From NCBI GenBank assembly GCA_945910005.1, contig OX246739.1, positions 10,080,292 through 10,144,291 on the forward strand: a stretch of DNA of 64,000 bases. The letters are read 5' to 3'. The position numbers and the translations under genes were made by a program. This DNA is from Isoperla grammatica (taxonomy: Eukaryota; Arthropoda; Insecta; Plecoptera; Perlodidae). Shown one piece after another: positions 1 through 12,200 of this stretch. Below the pieces are notes generated by a model. The model did no database searches. It was not told the origin of the DNA and saw only the letters and a program-made list of their open reading frames with translations. Position 1 is the first letter of the stretch. Each line of letters opens with the position of its first letter.

Positions 1-346
1 TTTTTTAAGAATGCCAACACCCTTATAATAACATATATTGCAAGTAGCAGAACAAAATATTTGTATAATGTACATAGACTACGGTACTACTAGGTCTATT
101 TTTCTATAGGTATATTACAAGTAGCAGATAATTTAACATTTTAACTGAATAGGATAGACATTTTTTTAAACAAATACATAAATTACATTAGAACTGTGAC
201 AAAAATTAGGTTAAAATTAAAATGTGTTGAATAAAATGAATCTACTACTAATCCATAATTAATAATGATGTATTTACTAAGTGTATTACAAAATCACTAC
301 AGCAATGCTAATACTGTGTACCATGAAATAAAATGTTAACTTTCAG

Positions 347-1675
347 CGCAAGAGTGGGTAGAAAGAAACCAACCCACACGCCAGGTGGTTATTATTCTGG
401 ACCCGGGCAGGAAGCAAATACAAGTTCGCAATCAACTAGGACAGTTGCTGCGCGCTATGGATGTGACACACAGCCAAACTATGCAACTGTTCATCATCTC
501 AGATGGCATACATATCCTTATCCGAGTCAGCAACGACTATGATCTGGCAAGTGTGACTAACCAACATATTTTAGCTAAATAATGAGATACATATAAAGAA
601 CTGAGAAGTGGTCAAGTTGAATAAAGAGGCCAAGTTATAAGTGGGAAAGTGGGATAAGTGCACATAAATCCTATTAGCTAGACTTGGTTATGAAAGTAGG
701 TGCCAATCGGCTGGAATGGTATATTAAGTGAGGAAAGGATCCAACAGCTTACCTTCGTGTAGTAAGATGACGGATTTGCGAGTTTGAAGTACACATAAAG
801 ACATAATACAAAATATAACGAGACGTTTCGACCGAGGTCTTGCTCTTCTCTCGAGTGAGCAAGACCTCGGTCGAAACGTCTCGTTATATTTTGTATTATG
901 TCTTTATGTGTACTTCAAACTCGCAAATCCGTCATCTTACTACACGAAGGTAAGCTGTTGGATCCTTTCCTCACTTAATATACTATTAGCTAGACTTGTT
1001 TAATAAGTTTTGAGAACATGGACCCTCAATTGATCATAAATAAACACATTCACCGTGATACATAACTCACTGGTATTGAGACGTACGAACAGAGTTGGGC
1101 CAAAAAATACATGTAAATGTATACTTGTTCGATACTGCCCAGCTCTGCGTACATGGTTCTCGTTTGAGACTTAAACAACGAATTTTTCACAAATATTCTC
1201 AATCTATTTTACATTTACAAACTGATGATATGATATGATGAACCTAGTTGGTGAGACTTTATAAGTGAGTAGCGATGGTGAGGTACACTTCATCAAAGTA
1301 AGGCTGTCACAGTGGTCAATGGCATCAATCAATGGTCATACGTATTGGTGGGTTTATGGTTTTATTTGCACTATCAAACAACTTTCAATATAGATTACAT
1401 TAAAATGATAACTGAATATAATGAGCCCGAATACTCAACATGCCAAGTACGAATTTTTGTCTTAAATACTAATTTCAAATTTACAGGTGTTAAAATTCGA
1501 CACCGAGTTTCTTCGGAACAATTTTCTTCAAGGCTTAGAAGAATTTATCAATCACACTGGTGTTAATAGAGAAAGACATAATGCAATCACTTTGCACGCA
1601 GCCATAAAACAAGCTATAACTCGACTGGATAGGCAAAAGCGATTAGAAATGTTTTTCCGTGTTGTCTTTTCACAG
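347..1675 (+). CDS. DUOX: DUOX exons for the PH-like segment
   Basis: Exon 347-546 follows a TTTCAG acceptor; exon 1487-1675 ends at CAG before GTAAGT. Joined, they read through ...[16 protein letters not shown]..., the segment between the first membrane helix and the EF hands that folds as a pleckstrin-homology-like domain in vertebrate DUOX1 structures (family knowledge). The second exon ends in FFRVVFSQ, a motif just ahead of the EF hands. The donor at 547 reads GCAAGT rather than GT. Using the GT four bases further on would break the frame. Confidence 0.85.
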
Positions 1676-4600
1676 GTAAGTACCTATCCAATATGTTTTT
1701 TAAAATGTAGGTATTAAGTCACTTATTGATATTCATAGTTGACTTGATCAATCTATACCAGCATTAATGATGTGGGAAGTAATGTGTGTAAAACCATTGG
1801 GTAACAGCCATGGTACCCAAAGATCTATGAATTTACTATGAGATGAATACTTCATGTAGACCTGTGTGGGATAGAACTATCAAAGAGTATTCCGGTTACC
1901 TACCCATTGATAATAATTAATATTGGTAATGATCTGACCTGTCAGATACTCATTTCACCAATATTCCATACTGCCGGTGTCGGTCAGTCTTTCACTGGTC
2001 AGCACTCAGTGGCAGCAGTAGGTGATTCATCATTAAATAGAGCTTTAGGTGCGTTCGGGTGGTCTTGTGGCGTGACCCGAACCTTCCCCATACAACACTC
2101 TCACTTTACCCTTACTCTTCACTAAACGTGCATCACCACTGGGATTCAACCCTACTCGTAGGCTGACGTTTATTATTTAATTTACTCAAATATCTAAATT
2201 AAGGGTACTCGGGTATACGAGGGAAGATCGACAGATACTCGAGAATGCAATTCATTTTCATTTCATACCGAATGTCTTTCATTAGCAACAAAGAACTTTT
2301 ATTTAAATTGCAGTATAATATTTGGTTGAAGAAAATAATGTGAACTAAAAGTTAATGCTTGGACAAAAGCTGTAAAACATTAAGTTAATACTTTCCATAA
2401 ATTGAGACTGTACGAATAGTTTTTCTCTAAAAAAAAAAAAAAAAAGGTGACTGCTAATGACATTTGATGTGTCCTTCCATGCTGCCTATGGGATTAAAAA
2501 CAGCTACCTTGGTAGCCTTCGAACGACAGTCATTTACTTCTTCCATTGCCCTTCCCTTCCTTGTTTCACATACTTTAAAGCATTCTCTAGCTCACGCAAA
2601 AATATTCCTTATTAATATCAGACACAGCACAATAATATGAATATAACGATACAGATTAATTATAATCTCGTTTTCTCCTTAGGCATTTCAAATATCACAC
2701 TCTGAAAAAGAAATAATCAGTGTGGGTTCCGAGACAGCTCGAGAGATCATATACACAGAGCTGACAATCAACGAGTTTGCCGAAGCTTTAAGTATGCGAC
2801 CCGAGGCAGAGTTTGTTCAGAAAATGTTTGCATTGGTAGACAAAGACAAGAACGGTTTTATATCTTTCCGGGAGTTTGTCGACATGCTTGTGATCTTTGC
2901 AAAAGGTTCGGCTGATGACAAGGCGAAGCTGATGTTTGACATGTATGACATTAATGGAACTGGAGAACTTACTAAAGAAGACTTTACTAATATGATCAAG
3001 TATGTAGCATTCAAATATTTTCTTTAAAACATAATCTTAGTTAACAACTAGGCCTACTCCTCACATGAACAGTTACGTGCTGTTTTGAAGCAGTGTTCAT
3101 ATACCCCATTTAATTAAAATAAGTCAATAACAAGTAACTATACAATTCAGTCAATTGCTCAATTAGAATTTTGTAGTGTAACATGAATTTAGAAATAAAT
3201 TAAAACAATCCAATTTTCGTTTTTATATATTTTGTATTATTATTCTGTGTCGATTCGCAACAGTTTTGGCTGTAGAGACCGATATTTTTAATAAAGGTTC
3301 TAATACTAGAATCATCTCTACATTATTAGTTTTCGGCCAAAGTTTAAAAGCACTGCCTCACAATTCGTACTTTTTAATGTATCATAAATTATAATATGAT
3401 CTTCAATGTACTGTATATTGTAACCTATATAAGTCGTACTAATTAGTAATTACTAATGTCAAATGGCTGGAGAAAGTTTGATGTACAGTAATTGGTTGTG
3501 AACATGTAGCATACATTGTGGTATGAGATTTGTTTACATTTTTAGTGCCAATTACTCTGTTGCTAAGAAAATGATTCCACCTCAATAATAATCATAATAT
3601 GTAACTCAGTTCCAACTTCCAACTATGTCGGGGGGGGTTGGGTAGTTTATCAATTTTTTTTTTTTTATATATATCTGCTCCCTGTGTCCAACAATGAAGT
3701 CGGGTAGGGGATAGGAAATTAATCCCATCATATTCTGTCTCTTAGGTACATCGAAGCCGGCTGGCCATGCCTGACGCTTCCCTCATGTTAACTTCCTCCG
3801 GCTCCTCCTCTTCACTTTCTTATTCCTCTGCTCTTTCTACAAATTCTGTCCATACTTTTCTATCTTCCCATCATCGTTCCTGATTAAAATTTTTGTATGC
3901 TATTTAGTATATAAGTCTGGTTCCTTCACCTAAATTAAAGTTGAGTTGATATATTGAGATGTTGATTGAGTGAAGCTTCCAAATGTATTGATAAATGACT
4001 CATGAGTCTTTTATTTTTTGGATTTTTATTATTTATTTGGCATTCATACTAACAAGGTTTTTTACAAGCTCTCATACAAAATTGAGTGGCATCCCCAGAT
4101 GCAAAACATATTTTCAACATTGTTACCTCCATGATCGCAATCTGTAGACAGGTTTTAAACAACCAATATCATTCCGTCTTATCTATTGATGTACTGTTAA
4201 TAAACTTGGAGCCAAGTAACCCCTTGTAAACTACTCTCTTTAAAAATATTAAGAAACAATAAACCCTACAATTGATAACAAACTTTAATAATAATTCTAG
4301 ATCTTTCTTGGAGACAGCCAATGCCGATGTGGAACAATGTGATTTAGAGGGTGTTGTTAACGATATGATGCTGTCTGCTGGACTTGCTAAGAAGGTAATT
4401 AAAGAACTATTTACCTACTTTCAAACCTATGAAGATTGTGATATATACGTATAAGTGTATTTATATTCATATGCAATGTACTCTGTTTCCTTAAAGACTG
4501 CAATGAACTTAGAAGATTTCCAACGTTTACTTCTTGATCATAAAGATAAACTTAACTACGCAGAAATAAACTTCTCGGGAATTCCCGACGCTGCACAGCC

Positions 4601-7600
4601 ACAGTCAAAATCGCGTACTCGGACAAAGCATAACTCGTTCATAGATCACGCGCGTAGAACAGCCCACTCAATGTACTCGCCCACAGAAGAGAGCAGGTAC
4701 GTTAACTTATATTCCACGAAATGTACTGAAGCTAGGGATGCACACGATAATCGATATTATCGTTCGATATTCGATATGCAATAAAATTTCGATAATCGAT
4801 AATACAAATATTATCGAATGGTCTGATTTCTAAAAAAGCGGGTTTGTAAAGCATTATTTCGTTCTTCTCGGACCTTTCTAGTATTGAAATACTCAAAGAT
4901 ATGTACCGCCAAAATACTAGGCCTCGGGCCTCGTAAAATGTGATTATATACTCTCAGCAGTGTCACGTCAGATATGTCCAAGTAATGTTGCCATATCGTT
5001 ATGTGCTCGATTAGGTGACATATCACTGAAACTGTAAAAGATTGCTTCAATTTTGTAAATTTATTATCGTTCGATATTATCGATCGATAATGCAGTCATC
5101 TTTTCGATTATCGATAGTTTTGATTTTATCGATGTGCATCCCTAACTGAAGCCTATTCAAAACCACTACCTGATGGTTTCACCAACTTTTAAACTCTGAT
5201 TAGCGAGTAAGCCGAGATTCTGTCCAAACAAACATGGCTACTGCCATGCATTTCAAATGTAATATTTGTTGAAACCAATGGTTACCAAACCGAGCTTACT
5301 AAATAGGAGCTAAACGAAGTTGATGAGTTGGGACCTAAGACATTTAACTTTGTGTTGATTGTTGTGAAATAATGTTTTAGCAGACCTAGTGCACCAGTGC
5401 ATGCTCCTGTCAAAGCTGAACTAAGTATTGATGATGACCAAGAATTATCAATCAAACGAGCTGAGCAATCACCACCAAAGTCGAGCCTACGGTTAGCGGT
5501 CCACCGATACATCCAAAACTCGGCACACGAAATCTTCTGGATAACTTTGTACACCATTGTACTGTTGGCCATATTTGCTGAACGCGCTTACTGTGAGTAG
5601 GCCCATTTCGTTTCGGTCACTGTGAATTAGAATCATCAAGCAACAACACCTTCTTGGCTTTGTCGGGATAGTCCCATCACAAACAGGCAGGCCTTTTTTT
5701 CGGCCGGTACGCGTACCGGCTAAAACAAGGGGCATACCGATAAAAAGCAAAATGTTCACACTATAGCCGATACACCATGATTAGCCTAGAAGTGCATGAA
5801 TAACTTTTATGTGTGACAATCAATGTGTGACAAGTATGCACACCATTCAGATGATGAATGTAGTGGCAAAACTACAGAACATTTAAGCCTGTTTAGTGTT
5901 CGTAAGTCATCGATTTTGGAGAGTTAATTATTTTAAAACAACAAAACCCTAGTTTACGTGTACGCATTACATTAATTAGTGTAAAATTACGTATGTGTTT
6001 TCTAGATTATACCATTGAACGTGAGCATTCCGGTCTGAGACGCATAGCTGGCTACGGAGTGACGATTACAAGAGGTGCGGCATCTGCAATGATGTTCACC
6101 TATTCCTCCCTGCTGATTACTATGTGTCGGAATACGATAACCACACTGCGAGATACATTTCTCCATATCTACTTTCCTTTCGACTCTTCAGTTTTCATGC
6201 ACAAGTATATTGCCATGTGGGCATTATTCTTTACAGGTAGACACTTAGTCTTAGTCACAAGTGAAAATATAAACCTAGCATAAAAGTAGATGACTACACA
6301 GTGCTCGAAGTGAGGTGGCATGATACCTAGTCACTTTTCAATAAGGCAGCTATTACCACACCAATTTATTATTTACTATAACCACAAGCAGACTGTTATA
6401 ATTGGGAAATACTGATATTTTTATCTGTAGATGTGACATTTACATGACATAGATCCCTTGACAATGCACCCTATTAGTTTTATGTGTATTGGTCAAAATG
6501 AGCATCCTTTTACCCAATTTCAAACTGAAAATCATATCTAAATATGGTTCTTACCATTGTAAGGCCTATAACTATTTGTATTTGTGTTTTATACTATTTG
6601 AGAATGGCTGAAAAAGCCATCTTGGCTAACAGAATTTTTTTTTAATTGTTTATGTAATTTAATTTTATGTGTGCATGTACTACTGTAACTTTGAAATCCA
6701 AGATAGCTTTTGAGATAAATAAAGCGATGATTTGATTTGAAATGTGTAATGTTGACTAGCCTCACTACCTGTAAAATACAGTAGTGAAAAGGTCGCTACC
6801 CTGTACTAGTAATCGCACCACAGAACAAGTGGAAGTTGTTTTAAATTAAACTTATATAAAGTTGGGCATCTTGTCTTCTATCAATGTGTGCCCAGTTTTA
6901 TTGTTGCTTGAAATGATATTTTCTTAAAACAAATGCATATATGCTCATCCAATGCATGTACTTTTTAGTTTGTAACTTATTTGGCAAGTCCTCCTCCCCC
7001 CTCACACACACATGCATGTGAAGGAATAATATTTAACACAACCATTTTATTTCCACTTTGAGCACTGATTGATCATATCACAAGTTCACAACCCTGCTAA
7101 CTTTAGTAAGGTATACTTAGATGCACTTGATAAAATGTTGAAAGTCTTTCAAATACAGTTTATATGTATACCTACATAAGAGCACATAGCACAAAAATAA
7201 ATTAATACTCTAAATGGTGTTTCCATTTTATTTCAGTGATGCATGTTATTGGGCATGCATTTAATTTCTACAGCATTTCAACACAGACCTCAAACGACCT
7301 AACTTGCTTGTTCCGCAACTACCACCATGCGTAAGTACTTAATAAAATGTTCTTACTCTAACAAGTATTGCTGTAAGTGCTAACTACTGCTACTGCTTTG
7401 GTATATTCATAAATCATGACATTGAAAGCTAATAACTTATTTTCTATGTTTCAGAACACACGAGATTCCAAAGTTTCATTATTGGTGTTGGCAAACAATA
7501 ACAGGAGTTACAGGGGTTCTTCTAACACTTCTTGCTGCCATGATATTCATTTTTGCACTTCCATTTGTCAGAACCAAATTGTATAATGCCTTTTGGTTTG

Positions 7601-9052
7601 CTCACTCGCTCTATCCTGTGTTCTACATACTAATGATATTGCACGGAGCAGGACGACTAATTCAAGAGCCATACTTCCACTTCTTTTTCCTGGGACCATG
7701 CATCTTGTATACCATTGATCACATGATAACTGCTAGCAGGAAAAAGGTGGAGATTCCAGTTATACGTGCAGAGCTGCTGCCATCAAGTACGTTCAAAAGA
7801 TTTATAACGTCAAATACGCTTAGAAAACATGCCCACTATCAAGAAAGTTTCAATTATTAGACAAAAAAAAACTTGAAAAGTGGCCCTAGAAGCAAATTAC
7901 TCTTAGCCTATAACAATTTTGTTTGCACCATAAACACGAAATTATAATTTAATGATAAAGTTCGACAGAACACCAAGTGACAGCACACCAACATGTCATC
8001 AACCAGTGTTTAATTTAGACTAACGTCATTGCATACGTATTTATCGTAACATATTCCTCCCACAAACATTCTTTGAGCACCACTCTTCAAGCAAAGTATG
8101 TTCATCACTATACAGTACATAATTAAGAATTGATTTATTTTTTCAGTACCCAAAAAACTGATATTGAATGAGGAATAGCTCACACCCCTTTATATGTTCC
8201 TCTCTTTTTCTAATTTAATATTTATTTTCAATTCTGTTGGTTTGTACTTTTGCTCAAGTACAGTAAATTTCATGTATGACTGGACATTTTCATAACGTTC
8301 CAAAATATCCCAGAAATCTTTCTAAAACTGGGCATGGTAACCATACTCAAAGACTTAAGTCTCCAAGGAGCATCAACAAGTTAGTTTTTTAATGTTTAAA
8401 GCAGGGGGATAGTTCATACATTAAAACCATGAAAATGCATGTTTTTTAGTAACACATATCTTGAAAACGCTACAAAATACTGAAAACGCTATGGCAGCAT
8501 AAGCAAACACGTTTGTGCAAATGACTTCCAGTCCCAGGCACTTTAAAAAGCTTGCGTTAATAATTAGCAATGAAATTTGCTCACAGATGTGACGTGTCTG
8601 GAGTTTAAGAAACCGAGCAATTTCGAGTACAAGTCAGGTCAATGGGTACGCGTTGCTTGCCGCGCCCTGAATACAAGTGAATACCACCCGTTCACCATCT
8701 CGTCGGCCCCCAACGAGAAGAATCTCACGATACACATTCGAGCCGTGGGTCCGTGGACCACAAACATACGTAATTTGTACGACCCTAGTCTGTTACGAGA
8801 GCAACCATTGCCCAAGGTAAGCCAACAAGATAATGTTTCTGGACCTGATGAGATGGGTGGATGGAGATGTCACAGTTCAATGTTAATTATCTACCAATTA
8901 ATAATTATTAGAAAACCACAATGCTGTTTTAATACTACATAATAGGTCTAGAGGTCTATAGTAATGTGGATGAACATTGAACACACGTTGAAGCAATTTC
9001 TCAAACTCTAGTAAAATACTATTAAGATAACAATTATATGATAAATAATACA

Positions 9053-9087
<35 letters not shown>

Positions 9088-9197
9088 TAATAATAATAAT
9101 AATAATATTAATAATAATAGTAATAATAATCCTATCCCCTACCCGACTTCATTGTTGGACACAGGGAGCAGATATAAAAAAAAAAAAAAAAAAAAAA

Positions 9198-9249
<52 letters not shown>

Positions 9250-12200
9250 TCTTACTTAGTTTAAAAAAAAGTAAAATTTAAAAGTAGGTTACCTTTAAAG
9301 TTAAAAAACCAAACACCGCAAGCAATTAAGCTCTAATCAGTTAGGACATAATAGTAACTAACCCTCATTAACTGCTGGAAGTCCACAGCCTCTTGACTTT
9401 GGTACTCTTACAGGAGTAAGGGAGTATCCTGCAAAAACAAATTATTACTAACTGGTGCTCAACACACAATACATTTTTTCGAGTTGATCTTAAAAAAAGA
9501 TGATACTGTATGCATATGCATATTACCTCACTACATGAAATATGCACTAGTGTAATTGTACCCATCAATCAAGCCTCATTAAAGGTGACCTACAACTACA
9601 ACTAATGAGGAAGATGAAGGTGGAAGACTAACAGATTCACTGGATGATCTCGCAAGTCCACATCAATCCGTATAGTAAAAGACAAAACATAGTTTGTACA
9701 TATACATGTGCTGCAAAACTGCGATAATTGTGTACAGACGACAAACATCTACAGGTACTCAATTGTTTCTGATACAATTCACACAACAGCTCCGAGAAAG
9801 ATGGCATTTATATTTCAGTGGTCAACAAATAAAAATAGTTTTCGTAGGACCTCAAGCCAGGACCACATGCTACAGATGTTAATGCAAATAATAATGTAAG
9901 GCCTACCTACAGTAAACCACCAGTTATACGATCGTCGAGGGTCTGGCTAATGCCATCGTATAACTCAAAATATCGTACAACTGATTATTGATATTTACAG
10001 CCAAAGAACATGTGGCAGCTATAAAACAAATTATGGGTAGTGGTATGTTGTGGTCGGGGGGGGGGGGGGGGTTAGGGGTTAGGCCATAAACTAGTCACAT
10101 CAGTTAATGATTGAATTTATTGATTATAAGAAACCTTTATCTTTTATTGTTTTTAGCAATTAACATAATAATATTGACACATTAAACTAATCGTGGTAAA
10201 TCTATTAATTTAATAAAAAATGGTTGACTGCTATAATGAATTCATGCACGCTTATAAATGGCCTACAAGAAGAACTCATAATATCGTGGATCACGGATCA
10301 CGTATCGTACAGAAGCCCGGGCAGCGGGAAACACGGCTCGCGGCTACTGATGCTGCATCGGCCGCCAACACGTAGCGCGCGAACGCGGTGAGTGAAAGCG
10401 ACCCGTGAGTCACGCATACGCTGCGTTGCCGTGTCACTCACCGCTCGTATCAGGGAACAGATAACTTTAGCAGATAAGTTAGGAATTCTTTCAGAATAAA
10501 ACAAGATTATTGTGTTTTGCGTTTTTTTGTCCTAATTTAAATTGAAAGTTAATTTAGAGCAACTCTTTAGACAAACAAGGATTCGCGTGGCACTGGAATG
10601 TCAATACGATGACACAAAGACAGCTGTTCTGCCTTGCTTCATCCACCCGCTACCTGCTTTATTGTGGGTTGAGTTGGGTTCGGTTCGGCTGGCGCATGAA
10701 TGGGGGGGGGGGGGGGCTATACAGAACATCCTCCCCCCCCCCTCAAATCACTCACCCGCCCAGTCTGTGAACACCAGCCGCTGACAGCGCTCGATACCTA
10801 CCATTAATCTACAACCAATAAAGCCGTAATTCGTTTTCATTCATACTTTACAAGCCTGCGGTAGTCTGTGGTCGGAAACGGTGCTAGGGTTGAGGGGGGG
10901 GGGGGGGCTCACAAGTTTCGTCGGCAACAATATAAGATCAAGCCAGCAGAATGGCCTGCCAGATGACTCATTAGCGCACGGCGGTCCGACCGCTTTTGTC
11001 AAACGAGATATCGTATTACTGAGAGTTCCATACTTGCCTGGAGCTAAAAATACATCGTATAAACCCAAATATCGTATAATCCGATATCGTATAACTGATT
11101 GTTTTATTCATAAATACACTAAGCAAGTTGGTGGGGGCCAATCGTTTTCATCGTATATGTACAAATATCGTACAACTGAGCATCGTATAACTGGTGGTTT
11201 ACTGTATATTATTTTTATCTTTATAGATTCACTTGGATGGACCCTATGGCGAAGGCCATCAAGACTGGTACCAATACGATGTGGCAGTGTTAATTGGTGG
11301 CGGTATTGGAGTTACGCCATTTGCATCCATTCTCAAGGATATTGTGTTCCGCAAAAATGTTAATCAGCAGTCCTCTTGCAAAAAGGTAACTATACTGTTA
11401 GTGGGATTTAAGGTCGGTTTACACACTTATTTAAGATGTAAGGGTGAACAAAATCAAATCAAGCCAAATGCATTTCATATATAGCATTCATACAACTTCC
11501 TAAGGTTTAAGACATAGCAACGTTAGCTCTTATTTCTTTATGTTTGTAACATTTTAAAATGTTATAAACATGTAGGCCTATACAAATGTACAGAAGCTGC
11601 ATATAGAAAACAATGAGCCCCAATTAAAAATTAGACAGTGAGGAAATTTATTAAATACAGTGCATATAAATGGATTGTATGTGTTTGGTTCTTTCTATTT
11701 GAAAATATCAATTTAAACATGATCTTTTTAAAATGTACATGGTCTATTATTAATGATTGTGAGCACAGCGAATGGGACGAGTGATAACTGATTGCCGATT
11801 GGCTGGCCCATAGTCTAGCACAAAACTAATTATATCGTATACTTTGTGTGCAGGTATATTTCTTGTGGGTGACCAAGACCCAGAAACAGTTTGAATGGCT
11901 TGTGGACATAATTCGAGAAGTAGAGACTGCAGATGAGAAAAAAGTAGTTTCCGTTCATATCTTCATTACTCAATTCTATCAGAAATTTGACCTCAGGACA
12001 ATCCTACTGGTGAGTAATTCAAGTTGATGGTGGTGGTTAGTATTCATCCAAATATTCTTCCACTAAATTTGGAAGGACTGATGGTGGTAAAAAAATGGTA
12101 ATATTTAGGTAGGATTATAAAAGAATGGAACAAGCTATCTGAAGAAACTGTTTGTGTTTTGTGTTGTGCAGAAGATTTTCATTCTTTTAGAGTCCTATTT

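Noticed and set aside
9600..9677. Possible extra DUOX exon ([23 protein letters not shown] then stop)
   Set aside because: The exons on either side already join in frame with the expected protein; this piece ends in a stop and has no donor.
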